The notes beneath the pieces are model-generated. The model saw only the letters and a program-made list of their open reading frames with translations, did no database searches and was not told where the DNA came from. From Thiomicrorhabdus sp. 6S3-12 (lineage in GTDB: Bacteria; Pseudomonadota; Gammaproteobacteria; Thiomicrospirales; Thiomicrospiraceae), in contig NZ_JAGETW010000002.1 of NCBI RefSeq assembly GCF_017571475.1, positions 186,001-250,000 on the forward strand: 64,000 nt of DNA, read 5' to 3'. Shown piece after piece: positions 1 to 8,831 of this stretch; positions within the stretch are counted from its first letter, which is position 1; every line of letters begins with the position of its first letter. Both the position numbers and the translations under genes were made by a program.

Positions 1-1
1 A

Positions 2-376
2 ATTGCTATTTGCTACCTTTTCTATAACTCATTAAATACATCAGAAGATGATACTGAGTCTCAAAAAAAATCTAAAAAGAAAGTTCAGCTCATTTTCGTA
101 TTTGTTATCTACTTAATTCCTATTGCTATTGGTAAATTTCAAGGTAATGTTTTAGACCAAACTATGAGATTAATTGGTGTGCGTAGTGATACTGCTATTG
201 TTCAGTTTGATAAAGATTACCAATTATTTGTTAATGAAATACTAAAAGAAAAATCTCAAAAAACATATGAGGCTAGAATTTTATACAGTGGCTTGGGTAG
301 CAGTAGTGTTTTACAGATCGGCGACAAACGCTTTGTAGTGCCAAACACTAAATACAGCTTAGCTTTTTCAAAGTAG
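2..376 (+). CDS. C-terminal part of an unknown membrane protein (5' end outside window)
   Basis: The reading frame is open from base 2 to the stop at 374-376, so the gene enters the window already in progress; the first internal ATG (164) is not its start. The visible part holds a hydrophobic stretch at the very edge, a lysine/acid-rich polar segment, a second hydrophobic helix (LIFVFVIYLIPIAIG), and a soluble tail of about 75 residues ending in FSK. I do not recognise a family. Base use is clearly more AT-rich than in the rest of the window, which suggests recent acquisition or relaxed selection. An orphan or accessory protein is likely; function unknown. Confidence 0.55.
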   Translation: MAICYLFYNSLNTSEDDTESQKKSKKKVQLIFVFVIYLIPIAIGKFQGNVLDQTMRLIGVRSDTAIVQFDKDYQLFVNEILKEKSQKTYEARILYSGLGSSSVLQIGDKRFVVPNTKYSLAFSK

Positions 377-432
377 CGCTAGCCGGATTCGGAGACTTCA
401 GGCTAAACTGTTTTTTTTGGAGATTTATTAGA

Positions 433-840
433 GTGGAATATTCGGGATCCTGCTTGTGTGGAGCGGTTCAATTCAAAGTTGAAGGAGAATTTGAGAGTTT
501 CTATTTATGCCATTGTCGGTACTGCCAGAAAGATACGGGCTCTGCACATGCTGCCAATTTGTTTTCATCAACAGCTAAACTTGAATGGATAAAGGGCGAA
601 AATAATGTACGAGTATTTCAAGTAAAGAAATCCAATCATATCAAAGCATTCTGTATGACATGTGGCTCTGCAGTTCCCAATGTACAAATGGAAGGAAGGC
701 TTCTGGTCGTTCCCGCGGGAAGTTTGGATTGCACATTGGACAAACGACCTGATGGGCATTTATTTATTTCAAGTAAGGCTAACTGGGACGAAGCGTTGGA
801 AACGGTACCAAAATATCAGCGTTTGCCCAATGAAGAGTAA
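433..840 (+). CDS. GFA-domain (glutathione-dependent formaldehyde-activating-like) zinc protein
   Basis: 135 residues, GTG start, with a TTGGAG SD about 11 bases upstream. The cysteine pattern of the GFA/CENP-V family is complete: C7xC9G, C26xCxxC31, and C73xxC76G. In the family these bind one structural and one second zinc. Members are often annotated as formaldehyde-activating enzymes, but most have no proven activity, and family members bind glutathione at best in a few cases. The length is typical of single-domain bacterial members. It stands alone between an AT-rich partial gene and a PQ-loop protein, so context gives no clue to substrate. The family call is firm; the activity is not. 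Confidence 0.85.
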   Translation: MEYSGSCLCGAVQFKVEGEFESFYLCHCRYCQKDTGSAHAANLFSSTAKLEWIKGENNVRVFQVKKSNHIKAFCMTCGSAVPNVQMEGRLLVVPAGSLDCTLDKRPDGHLFISSKANWDEALETVPKYQRLPNEE

Positions 841-940
841 ATCGCCATGAATCATGAAACAGGCTTCAATAGCGATTAGCAAGAAAACACTCATTGAGGC
901 AAGCCGTTGCAACGGAGCTCAATAGAAAAGGATTACGGAT

Positions 941-1234
941 TTGAATGAATTAGTGACTGACATAGCCGGATGGATTCCGGCGGTGATACTGCCGACCGCG
1001 ACCTTTATTCAGCTTGTGCGGCTTGCGGTCGTTCGCTCGGCGGTCGGCGTCAGCCTTTCGACCTGGCTGTTATTCGGCTTTGCCAATCTGGGCCTGTATG
1101 TTTATACCGAGAAGTATTTCGAAGTGCAATCGATACTGGGCTTGCTGGTCACTGCGGTGCTGGATTTCATTATCGTTGCCATGATTATCGCTTATCGCAA
1201 CAAGCCAGCCGATCAACCCGCCCCATCCAAATAA
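941..1234 (+). CDS. Small PQ-loop / SemiSWEET-like membrane protein
   Basis: 97 residues with three predicted transmembrane helices (about 11-30, 38-55, 64-86). After the first helix comes the PQ-loop-type pattern P17xxxxxQ, then a basic stretch and S-x-V-G-V-S-L-S-T-W, as in MtN3/SWEET and PQ-loop half-transporters. Three helices make half of a SWEET pore, so such proteins act as homodimers; sugars are the known SemiSWEET substrates, but this one could carry something else or act as an accessory. The start is a TTG, chosen because AAAGGA lies 8 bases upstream; no ATG exists in frame nearby. Its stop is 10 bases from that of the convergent downstream gene. Confidence 0.65.
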   Translation: MNELVTDIAGWIPAVILPTATFIQLVRLAVVRSAVGVSLSTWLLFGFANLGLYVYTEKYFEVQSILGLLVTAVLDFIIVAMIIAYRNKPADQPAPSK

Positions 1235-1244
1235 ACAAACCTCA

Positions 1245-1547
1245 TTAAGCAGTAAAATGCGCTTCCATCAGTTTTAAAATGTCGTCCGCAGTGAATTCTT
1301 GCGGATTGAACTTGTACTCATCATCAACATTACCCGTCTCGGAACTTCCGACCACAAGATGTATCGCCTGTGGTGTTGCGAGTGAATTAAAACCCAGAAC
1401 GATACGTTTCTTTGAAAGCGCACAGTCGATGGTACACATATCCGGTTTGTCTTTAAAAGCCCCCGCGCTTACCACGGCTTGTGTATTTAATTTCAAGAAA
1501 GTGGCAACAGCTTCGGTCGCAATTTCATGTAGATTTTCGTTTGTCAT
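1245..1547 (-). CDS. Conserved-looking hypothetical protein, 100 aa
   Basis: Soluble, acidic small protein with no signal peptide and no membrane segment. The ATG is preceded by GGAA at a loose spacing. It has a plausible alpha/beta pattern (helix at 5-25, strands around VVSAGAF, MCTIDCAL and RIVLGFNSL, and a C-terminal helix). Two cysteines lie at CTIDC. I do not recognise the family. Coding is supported by the compact fit between two convergent or tandem genes and by ordinary amino-acid composition. It could be co-transcribed with the Nudix-ThiE gene upstream, 82 bases away. Confidence 0.6.
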   Translation of the reverse strand: MTNENLHEIATEAVATFLKLNTQAVVSAGAFKDKPDMCTIDCALSKKRIVLGFNSLATPQAIHLVVGSSETGNVDDEYKFNPQEFTADDILKLMEAHFTA

Positions 1548-1629
1548 CTTTTAATATTCCGTTCTTTATTAACTTTATTTTTTTCTAATTCCGTTTGCAA
1601 TCAAATGCGTCGCCAATAACGCCAACAGC

Positions 1630-2568
1630 TTATTTCCAAAACTCGGAAATCGCGGCGATGCCTTGAGCGCCGTTTTGCTTTGCCGAATTTAACAGTTCGG
1701 TTTTCATCCCGCCCAAAGCAAACACCGGCACCGGAATGGCTTTAACCATTTCCCGGAAGGCATCCCAGCCGAGCGCTTCCATATCCGGATGGGTCGCGGT
1801 CGGCAGCACCGGCGAGAGCAGAATAAAATCGGCACCGATTTTCAGAGCCTGTTTGATCTCATCAGTATTATGCGTCGATGCACCGAGTAGCTTGTCTTTT
1901 GCAATCGGGCGCTCATCGTAAGCAAACAGTTGGTTGGAAGCCAGTTGAATGCCGTCCGCCTGAGTCTGTGCCAGCATTTCCGGCGTGCCGTTAAGCATCA
2001 GTTTCGCGCCCGCCTGATGAACCGCGTCGATATTTTCCTGCGCCAGTTTTAGCACTTGCGCTTCGTCCAGCCCTTTGGCGCGCAGTTGAATCAATTTAAT
2101 GCCGTCTTTCAAGACTTTAGCCAGTTTGCTAGAGAAATCCTCGGCATCGGAAAACTTGCCGCTGATCGCATAACGGTCGCCCAGTTCCAGAGCGGTCAGT
2201 ATGCCGTGATTAGCCTCAGGGAATGTCAGTGCTTTCAGCTCCGTTTGATTAAACCAGCGCACCTTCTGCCCCTCTTTTCCGTGCGGCGTGCCGTCAAAGT
2301 CGTAGCTCTGATAGACATGCAAACGAACGGAAACCTTTTCATAGTGCCACGGAATCTCGATCAGCGGTTCCCAGTTATCGGTCTCAACGCCGAGCTCTTC
2401 AATGAATTCACGCTGTATGGCTTGTTCAATCGACTCGCCGGCTTCGACCTTGCCGCCAGGGAATTCCCAGTGGTCGGCATGGCTTTGATGCTTCTGCCGT
2501 AAGCTTAGACAGATTTCGTTTTCACAGCGCAGAACACCGACGGCAATATCCAGAAACGTTTTTTGCAT
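1630..2568 (-). CDS. Nudix hydrolase (MutT-like) fused to a ThiE/TenI-like TIM-barrel domain
   Basis: About 312 residues. The N-terminal third carries a full Nudix box (GKVEAGE...REFIEELGV, matching Gx5Ex7REUxEExGU), as in MutT, which cleans 8-oxo-dGTP from the nucleotide pool. The C-terminal half looks like a thiamine-phosphate-synthase barrel (KLIQLRAKGL, ASTHNTDEI, GADFILLSPVLPTATHP, VFALGGM). This fusion is known in many gamma- and betaproteobacteria; the role of the ThiE-like part there is unproven and it may be a pseudo-enzyme. The open frame begins at 2613, but I prefer the ATG at 2568 (MQKTFLDIAVG), because Nudix domains begin there and a TACAAT -10-like box at 2602-2607 would lie upstream. 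It is divergent from hisC. Confidence 0.85.
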   Translation of the reverse strand: MQKTFLDIAVGVLRCENEICLSLRQKHQSHADHWEFPGGKVEAGESIEQAIQREFIEELGVETDNWEPLIEIPWHYEKVSVRLHVYQSYDFDGTPHGKEGQKVRWFNQTELKALTFPEANHGILTALELGDRYAISGKFSDAEDFSSKLAKVLKDGIKLIQLRAKGLDEAQVLKLAQENIDAVHQAGAKLMLNGTPEMLAQTQADGIQLASNQLFAYDERPIAKDKLLGASTHNTDEIKQALKIGADFILLSPVLPTATHPDMEALGWDAFREMVKAIPVPVFALGGMKTELLNSAKQNGAQGIAAISEFWK

Positions 2569-2664
2569 TGAACTAAGATCCCATTCATTTTGTCTAGCGC
2601 TATTGTAAGGCATTTTTTTCGGCTAAAATAAGCAGCATTTCCAACATAACGAAAGCCGAATTTT

Positions 2665-3723
2665 ATGAGTCAATACTGGAGTCAGCTGGTCCACAGCCTC
2701 ACCCCTTATGTTCCCGGTGAACAGCCTAAGGTCGATAACCTGATTAAACTGAATACCAACGAGAATCCTTACCCTCCTTCTCCGATGGTTTTGGCGGCAA
2801 TTAACGAGCAGACCAACGAAAAGCTGCGTCTGTACCCGGATCCGAATTCCGATCTGCTGAAACAGGCGATTGCCGACTACCACGGCATGCAGACCGATCA
2901 GGTGTTTGTCGGTAACGGCTCCGATGAAGTGCTGGCGCACTGCTTTCAAGGCTTGCTAAAACAGGACGCGCCGCTGCTTTATCCGGATATCACTTACAGT
3001 TTTTATCCGGTGTATTGCGGGCTGTACGATATCGATTACGAAACCATTCCGCTGAATGACGATTTCGAGATCGTTGCCGAAGATTATCAGCGCGATTGCG
3101 GCGGGATTATTTTCCCGAATCCGAACGCACCGACCGGCCGCCTTTTGGCTCTGGATGTCATTAAGCAGCTGCTGGAGATGCACCCGAACCGAGTTGTCGT
3201 GGTGGATGAAGCCTATATCGATTTCGGCGGCGAAAGCGCAATCGCGCTGGTTAATGAGCACCCTAACCTGCTGGTTATCCAGACGCTATCCAAATCGCGT
3301 TCTCTGGCCGGAATTCGTGTCGGCTTTGCCATTGGACAGGCGCATCTGATCGAAGCGCTGGAGCGCGTTAAAAACAGCTTTAACTCCTATCCGATCGACC
3401 GTCTGGCGCTGTACGGCGCAAGCGCTTCTTTTGCCGATGAAGAATATTTCCAGGATGCTTGCCAGAAGATTATCAATACGCGTGAAACGCTGGTGTCGGC
3501 CATGAGCGGAATGGGCTTTAAAGTGATCCCGTCGGCGGCGAATTTTATCTTTGCCAGCCATCCGAACAAGGATGCCGAAGAGATCGCACTGGCTCTGCGC
3601 GAACGCAAGATTATCGTACGCTACTTCAATAAACCGCGTATCGACCAATACCTGCGTATTACCATCGGCACCGATGCCGAAAACGATGCCTTGATTGCAG
3701 CCTTGAAAGAGATTATCGGTTAA
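2665..3723 (+). CDS. hisC: Histidinol-phosphate aminotransferase
   Basis: 352 residues, the usual size. PLP-dependent class I/II aminotransferase that converts imidazole-acetol phosphate and glutamate to histidinol phosphate in histidine synthesis. It shows [12 protein letters not shown] near the N-terminus, YPDP at 57-60, GNGSDE at 83-88, PNPNAPTG at 151-158, DEAYIDF at 181-187, and the Schiff-base lysine K210 in [10 protein letters not shown]. It is not in a his operon here; it is divergent from the Nudix-ThiE gene and ends in its own terminator. Possible promoter: TTGTAA at 2603-2608 and TAAAAT at 2624-2629 with a short 15-base spacer. A paralogue acting on other imidazole or aromatic substrates cannot be excluded. 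Confidence 0.93.
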   Translation: MSQYWSQLVHSLTPYVPGEQPKVDNLIKLNTNENPYPPSPMVLAAINEQTNEKLRLYPDPNSDLLKQAIADYHGMQTDQVFVGNGSDEVLAHCFQGLLKQDAPLLYPDITYSFYPVYCGLYDIDYETIPLNDDFEIVAEDYQRDCGGIIFPNPNAPTGRLLALDVIKQLLEMHPNRVVVVDEAYIDFGGESAIALVNEHPNLLVIQTLSKSRSLAGIRVGFAIGQAHLIEALERVKNSFNSYPIDRLALYGASASFADEEYFQDACQKIINTRETLVSAMSGMGFKVIPSAANFIFASHPNKDAEEIALALRERKIIVRYFNKPRIDQYLRITIGTDAENDALIAALKEIIG

Positions 3724-3750
3724 TCTTTCTCAACCAGTATTCAAGCAATA

Positions 3751-3788
3751 AAAAAAGGGAGCCAGGTTTAAAACCGGCTCCCTTTTTT
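3751..3788 (+). terminator. Rho-independent terminator of hisC
   Basis: GGGAGCC pairs with GGCTCCC around a loop of about 12 bases, with A6 before and T6 after. The symmetry means it could act on both strands. Confidence 0.9.
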
Positions 3789-3846
3789 ACTTTATTCACA
3801 AAGACCTACCGCAAACGCCAATGGGCCCCTTTGAAATGAATTTTAC

Positions 3847-3941
3847 AGTGACTTAACGAAAATTTTGCATGAGCGGCGGTGACTGTTCGAAGCTCGCATA
3901 GCGAGCAAGTTAAAGCCGCGCAAAATTAAGTGCTCGTCACT
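3847..3941. repeat. Nested-palindrome non-coding element
   Basis: Four sets of inverted arms nest inside each other: AGTGAC (3847) with GTCACT (3936); AATTTTGC (3861) with GCAAAATT (3920); GCGGC (3873) with GCCGC (3915); and GCTCGC-ATA-GCGAGC at 3892-3906. The result is a branched or cruciform fold of 95 bases. No credible reading frame covers it. I see no second copy in this window, but the design is that of a dispersed repeat. Confidence 0.6.
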
Positions 3942-3961
3942 CTTAATGAATGGATCAGGGG

Positions 3962-4021
3962 TGTCTTTCTTTCGCTTCCTTTCTTGGACAAGCAAGAAAG
4001 GAAGAAAAGATCGAAAGAAAA
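3962..4021. repeat. Long inverted repeat downstream of argJ
   Basis: A perfect 12-bp arm (CTTCCTTTCTTG, 3975-3986) pairs with 3993-4004 across a GACAAG loop. The outer TTTCTTTCG and CGAAAGAAA arms extend it with a 7-base bulge. It lies 45 bases past the argJ stop, so it may protect or end the argJ transcript. Hairpins with a GGACAAGCAA-type loop recur in many gammaproteobacterial genomes as dispersed repeats (from memory). It sits next to the 3847-3941 element and may be part of the same unit. Confidence 0.6.
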
Positions 4022-4066
4022 TATCAAATCCGCTGAATTGCGGTACAAAGGTTAAAAACGAAAATA

Positions 4067-5281
4067 TTAAGAACGATACTCGGCATTGATCTTCACATAG
4101 TCGTATGAGAAGTCCGTGGTCCACACCGTTTCATACACCGGACCGCGATTCAACCAGATGGTGATGTCGATATCGGTTTTATCCATCACCGCCTGTCCTT
4201 GCGCCTCGGTATACTCTTCCGCACGACCGCCGTTTCTGACGATACAAACGTCGCCCAGATAAATCTCCAGAGCGTTAATATCCAGATCTTCAACGCCGGC
4301 ACGCCCGACTGCCGCCAGGATACGTCCCCAGTTCGGGTCCGAAGCAAACAGCGCAGTTTTGACCAGCGGAGATAGCGCTACTGCATGCGCAACTTTCAGA
4401 GCTTCTTCTTGCGTTTTGGCTTCTTCGACAATCACCGAAACAAACTTGGTCGCCCCTTCACCGTCACGGACAATCATCTGCGCCAGTTCGGTCATGATTT
4501 CACTCACCGCTTCGGCAAACACATGATAATTCAGCGTATTCGGATCGGTGATCTCTTCCATATCGGCTTGCTGCGTCGCGCTCAGCGTACAGGCGTCATT
4601 AGTCGAAGTATCGCCGTCGACGGTAATGCGGTTAAAGCTGACATTGACCGCATCGCTCAGCGCTTTGTGCAGACATTCCTGCGAAATTTTCGCATCTGTC
4701 GCGACAAAGCCGAGCATGGTCGCCATATTCGGGTGAATCATACCCGAACCTTTGGCCATCCCGGTCAAGGTCACACTGGCACCGTTAATATCGATCACGC
4801 GGCTGACCATTTTAGGCACCAGATCGGTAGTCATAATCGCGTGCCCGGCCTCTTTCCAGCCGTCAATCTTCAGGTTCGCCATGGCATCCGGAATCCCCGC
4901 CTCGAACTTTGCCATCGGCAGATTTTCACCGATGACACCGGTCGAAAACGGAAGAACCTCTTCAGACGAACAGCCCAACTCCTTGGCCACCAGCGCACAG
5001 GTTTCCAATGCATCACGCATCCCCTGCTCGCCGGTTCCGGCATTGGCGTTTCCGGCGTTAATCACCAGAGCGCGCGGAGCACTCTTGGCAAGATTTTCTT
5101 TGGCGACCGTGACCGGAGCCGCACAAAATGCATTTTGGGTAAAAGTCGCCGCCGTCAGCGTGCCTGCGGCCAGTTCGATAACCACCAGATCCGACTTACC
5201 GTTTTTCTTGATTTTAGCGGCGGTCGTACCCAGATAAACACCGGCGACCGGATGAATGTTCAATACCTGTTGAGAACTCAT
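4067..5281 (-). CDS. argJ: Bifunctional glutamate N-acetyltransferase / ornithine acetyltransferase
   Basis: 404 residues from the ATG at 5281, chosen over the longer frame (5347) because GAAGGAAT lies just upstream. ArgJ moves acetyl from N-acetylornithine to glutamate, recycling the acetyl group in arginine synthesis; many also use acetyl-CoA. The self-cleavage motif is present (KGSGMIHPNMATML, with the nucleophilic Thr of A-T-M-L), so the precursor should split into alpha and beta chains. GDTSTND is also typical. It follows secA on the same strand, but a terminator and a GC-rich hairpin (5312-5331) lie between, so it probably has its own promoter. No other arg gene is in the window. Confidence 0.94.
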   Translation of the reverse strand: MSSQQVLNIHPVAGVYLGTTAAKIKKNGKSDLVVIELAAGTLTAATFTQNAFCAAPVTVAKENLAKSAPRALVINAGNANAGTGEQGMRDALETCALVAKELGCSSEEVLPFSTGVIGENLPMAKFEAGIPDAMANLKIDGWKEAGHAIMTTDLVPKMVSRVIDINGASVTLTGMAKGSGMIHPNMATMLGFVATDAKISQECLHKALSDAVNVSFNRITVDGDTSTNDACTLSATQQADMEEITDPNTLNYHVFAEAVSEIMTELAQMIVRDGEGATKFVSVIVEEAKTQEEALKVAHAVALSPLVKTALFASDPNWGRILAAVGRAGVEDLDINALEIYLGDVCIVRNGGRAEEYTEAQGQAVMDKTDIDITIWLNRGPVYETVWTTDFSYDYVKINAEYRS

Positions 5282-5349
5282 GATAATTCCTTCAACTTGA
5301 AATCGTTTTAAGGCGCGACTTGGAACGCGCCCATTGTGAATGACCAATT

Positions 5350-5391
5350 AAAAAACCCACTGAGAGAAATCTGCGAAGACTCGTCAGTGGG
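5350..5391 (-). terminator. Rho-independent terminator of secA
   Basis: On the minus strand CCCACTGA pairs with TCAGTGGG across a 20-base loop, and T6 follows. It lies 27 bases past the secA stop. Confidence 0.85.
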
Positions 5392-5417
5392 CTGTTTGTC
5401 GCGGTTTAAGCGCTATC

Positions 5418-8168
5418 TTAGCTTAATTTTCCGCAGCACTGTTTATATTTTTTGCCCGAGCCACAAGGACAAGGATCATTACGGCCGACCTTCGGCGTAT
5501 CGCGACGGAAAGTGCTTTCGCCGTTCTCGTCTTCGGACGCTTCGGCCGTTTCCTGCTCCATCGCGTTGTTCATTGCATCGGCAATGCCCGCAGCGGCTGG
5601 ATGCGTCGCTTCCAGATGCTCAGGCTGATGCGCCTGCTCTTCATATTCGGCAACATCCTGCTGACCGCCGATCTGAACCAGAGACAGGATCTTAACGGTT
5701 TCCAGAGTCACTTCATACAGGAAGCCTTTGAAAAGTTCGCCCGACTCGCGACGGTATTCCTGGAAAGGATCTTTCTGTGCATAGCCGCGCAGGTGAATAC
5801 CGCGACGCAGATAATCCATCTCCGCCAGATGCGCGCGCCATTGCTTATCGATGGTACGCAGCAAAACTTCTTTCTCGAAATGATGGCGAGTGTCTTCATC
5901 AACCACAGCCATCTTCTCCTGATAACGCTCTTTAAGCTCGGTAACGATTTTTTCGATCAGCGTCTCTTCATACAGGTTCTTGTCTTCTTCAAGCCACTGT
6001 TCGATAGGCAGCTCCGTACCCAGCTCTTCGTGCAACGCTTTTTCCAGATTCGGAATATCCCACTGTTCGTGCAGAGAACCAGGAGGCACGTAGGTTGCAA
6101 CGATCTGTTCAACCACCTGTTCGCGAAGGCCATCCAGTACATCGGTAACCTCTTCGGCGTCGGACGACATCAACTCGTTACGCTGGGTGTACACCACTTT
6201 ACGCTGTTCGTTGGCGATATCGTCGAACTTCAACAGGTTGGCACGCTCGTCCTGATGCATACGTTCAACCTGCTTCTGAGCACGTTCGATCGACTTGGTA
6301 ACCATTTTATGCTCGATCGCTTCATTTGACGTCATACCAAGGCGTTTCATCATTCCTTTAACACGATCGGAAGCAAAACGACGCATCAGATCATCATCCA
6401 GAGACAGATAGAAACGGGTAACACCGACATCCCCCTGACGACCTGAACGACCACGCAGCTGGTTATCGATACGACGCGATTCATGACGTTCGGAACCGAT
6501 CACTTTCAGACCGCCAAGTTCCAATACTTTATTGTGGCGTTCCTGCCATTCGGCTTTAACTTGAGCAATCTTCTCTTCGCTGGCATTTTCCCCTAGCTCT
6601 TCAAGTTCCATCTCAAGGTTACCACCCAATACGATATCGGTACCACGACCGGCCATATTGGTTGCGATGGTAACGGCGCCCGGACGACCTGCATCGGCGA
6701 TAATGCTTGCTTCCTGTTCGTGGTGTTTAGCATTCAGAACGCTGTGTTTGATTTTTTCCTGCGTCAACAAACGCGACAGCAGTTCCGACATCTCAATCGA
6801 CGCCGTCCCGACCAGAATCGGCTGACCGGTTTTGGTGGTCTCGCGAATATCTTCGACGATCGCAGCGAACTTGCCATCCATATCCAGGAAGACCAGATCC
6901 GACAGATCTTGACGCTGCGGCGTCTTGTTCGGCGGAATGACCACAACTTCAAGATTATAGGTCGACAGGAATTCGCCCGCTTCGGTATCGGCGGTACCGG
7001 TCATACCGGAAAGTTTTGCATACTGTCGGAACAGGTTCTGGAAAGTGATCGAAGCGAAAGTCTGACTCTCCTGCTGGATTTTCACACCCTCTTTGGCTTC
7101 CATAGCCTGATGCAGACCTTCGCTCCAGCGACGTCCCTGCATTTTACGACCGGTAAATTCATCGATGATCACCACCTGACCGTCTTCGACGATATAGTCG
7201 CGATCTTTCTCGAATAACAGGTGCGCGCGCAAAGCGGCATTGATGTGAATCATCAGACCGATATTGGTGGCATCGTACAGAGAGTCTTCTTCCCCGAGAA
7301 GCTCGACGTCAACCAGCATCTGTTCGACCTTGGCGTGACCGTCGTCGGTCAGGAATACCTGACGCGATTTGGCGTCAATAATAAAATCGCCGGTTGTCTC
7401 TTTGGTCTCAGGATCTTCTTCACCTTGTTCCAGATGCGCAACCAGCGGATTGATCTTCTGATACAGTTCCGCTTTGTCCTCGGCCGGGCCGGAAATAATC
7501 AACGGCGTACGCGCTTCATCGATCAGAATCGAATCCACTTCATCGATAACGGCAAAGTGCTGATCGCGCATAACACGCTCTTCGGCAAAGATCGCCATAT
7601 TGTCGCGCAGATAATCGAAACCGAATTCGTTATTGGTTCCGTAGGTGATGTCCATTGCATAGGCCATCTGCTTTTCCTGCTGGCTCTGACCCGATACGAC
7701 AACACCGGTGCTCAGTCCCAGAAATCCGAAAAGCTGCCCCATCCATTCGGCGTCACGCTTGGCCAGGTAATCGTTTACGGTGATGATGTGAACGCCTTTT
7801 CCGCTCAGGGCGTTCAAATAGGCCGGCAGAGTCGCGACCAGCGTTTTCCCTTCACCGGTGCGCATCTCGGCGATTTTGCCCTGATGCAGGGTAATCCCAC
7901 CGACCATCTGCACATCGTAATGGCGCATACCGAAGACACGCTTACCGGCTTCACGAACCACCGCAAACGCTTCCGGTAGAATATCGTCAAGAGTTTTTCC
8001 GTTTTCCAGAGCCGCTTTGAACGCTTCGGTTTTTGCTTTCAGTTTTTCGTCACTGAGTGCTTCCAGCCCCGGTTCTAAAGCATTAATTTGCTGCACAATT
8101 TTTCGATACTGTTTCAGCAGTCGTTCGTTGCGGCTACCAAAGATTTTCTTGAAGATATTAAACGCCAT
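5418..8168 (-). CDS. secA: Preprotein translocase ATPase SecA
   Basis: 916 residues, close to the E. coli protein. Cytoplasmic and membrane-bound motor that pushes unfolded preproteins through SecYEG. Walker A is GEGKT at 105-109; the [13 protein letters not shown] helicase-type motif, the conserved [11 protein letters not shown], and the GRSGRQGD motif are all present. The C-terminus has the zinc-binding [14 protein letters not shown] linker that contacts SecB and phospholipid. It keeps its classical place next to lpxC at the distal end of the dcw cluster. No secM-like arrest peptide gene precedes it; a DciA-like gene on the other strand takes that position. No clear SD precedes the ATG. Confidence 0.98.
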   Translation of the reverse strand: MAFNIFKKIFGSRNERLLKQYRKIVQQINALEPGLEALSDEKLKAKTEAFKAALENGKTLDDILPEAFAVVREAGKRVFGMRHYDVQMVGGITLHQGKIAEMRTGEGKTLVATLPAYLNALSGKGVHIITVNDYLAKRDAEWMGQLFGFLGLSTGVVVSGQSQQEKQMAYAMDITYGTNNEFGFDYLRDNMAIFAEERVMRDQHFAVIDEVDSILIDEARTPLIISGPAEDKAELYQKINPLVAHLEQGEEDPETKETTGDFIIDAKSRQVFLTDDGHAKVEQMLVDVELLGEEDSLYDATNIGLMIHINAALRAHLLFEKDRDYIVEDGQVVIIDEFTGRKMQGRRWSEGLHQAMEAKEGVKIQQESQTFASITFQNLFRQYAKLSGMTGTADTEAGEFLSTYNLEVVVIPPNKTPQRQDLSDLVFLDMDGKFAAIVEDIRETTKTGQPILVGTASIEMSELLSRLLTQEKIKHSVLNAKHHEQEASIIADAGRPGAVTIATNMAGRGTDIVLGGNLEMELEELGENASEEKIAQVKAEWQERHNKVLELGGLKVIGSERHESRRIDNQLRGRSGRQGDVGVTRFYLSLDDDLMRRFASDRVKGMMKRLGMTSNEAIEHKMVTKSIERAQKQVERMHQDERANLLKFDDIANEQRKVVYTQRNELMSSDAEEVTDVLDGLREQVVEQIVATYVPPGSLHEQWDIPNLEKALHEELGTELPIEQWLEEDKNLYEETLIEKIVTELKERYQEKMAVVDEDTRHHFEKEVLLRTIDKQWRAHLAEMDYLRRGIHLRGYAQKDPFQEYRRESGELFKGFLYEVTLETVKILSLVQIGGQQDVAEYEEQAHQPEHLEATHPAAAGIADAMNNAMEQETAEASEDENGESTFRRDTPKVGRNDPCPCGSGKKYKQCCGKLS

Positions 8169-8370
8169 TGGTTAATCAATTCCGATTGTTTCTTGCTTTT
8201 CAATTAGTTGAATTCTGAGTGACTTCCCGTTTTATCTAATGCCTGACGGATGACTTTTCAATAGCTGTCATTCCGTTAAACTGCAGATAAACCTTTTTGC
8301 TCATCTATTTTGCCGAAATTATGCGGTAAAATGAAGCGGATATTCTAGCACAATCAAAGATAAGCACCGA

Positions 8371-8808
8371 GTGAAACCTTTACTAACTCAAGCGCAAGGT
8401 AATTTAAAAAACTTATTGGAAAGCGCCCAGTTTTTTCAGCTGCTTCTGGAAACCGGTCGTGACCATTTACCGGGCGAATTGCAGGCACATTTAGTCGGCG
8501 TCAGTTTTGAAGAACGGACGCTGGTTTTGCAGCTTGATGCGTCCATCTGGGCGACACAGCTGCGTTTCTACGAACCGTCGATTCTCGGGAGTTTCCAGCA
8601 GGATTTTCCGCATCTGGAGTTAAATCGGGTCAAAGTCAGCATCTTGCCGCAACAAGAGCCCCCTGCCAAAAAACGGAATGTGAGCAGTCACCCGAGCGAG
8701 TTGGATGCTCAGAGAATGCGTCAATTGAGTCAGGAAGTGGAATCCCCGGAACTGAGTCAGGCGCTGTTGAAGCTCAGCCAAAGAGCAAAAAACCCCGATA
8801 ATCAATGA
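8371..8808 (+). CDS. DUF721 / DciA-like protein
   Basis: 145 residues, GTG start with a poor SD. The central part carries the DUF721 pattern: hydrophobic strands VGVSFEERTLVLQLDASIWATQLRFYEPSILGSF followed by VKVSILPQQ. DciA is the replicative helicase loader or partner in bacteria lacking DnaC/DnaI, and the gammaproteobacterial members often lie between lpxC and secA on the opposite strand, exactly as here. The C-terminal 45 residues are charged and probably disordered. It could serve DnaB loading, which fits the absence of a visible DnaC, but that is family inference. Its stop lies inside the loop of the shared terminator with lpxC. Confidence 0.75.
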   Translation: MKPLLTQAQGNLKNLLESAQFFQLLLETGRDHLPGELQAHLVGVSFEERTLVLQLDASIWATQLRFYEPSILGSFQQDFPHLELNRVKVSILPQQEPPAKKRNVSSHPSELDAQRMRQLSQEVESPELSQALLKLSQRAKNPDNQ

Positions 8809-8821
8809 CTACCGGGGTTTT
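8789..8821. terminator. Bidirectional terminator between the DciA-like gene and lpxC
   Basis: AAAACCCCG and CGGGGTTTT pair across a 15-base loop that contains the plus-strand stop codon, giving a U-tract for both transcripts. The hairpin therefore starts inside the plus-strand coding region. Confidence 0.88.
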
Positions 8822-8831
8822 GTCTTAAAGC

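Noticed and set aside
3843-4124. 93-residue open frame on minus
   Set aside because: It overlaps the end of argJ and is made from the palindromic element; no SD, odd composition.
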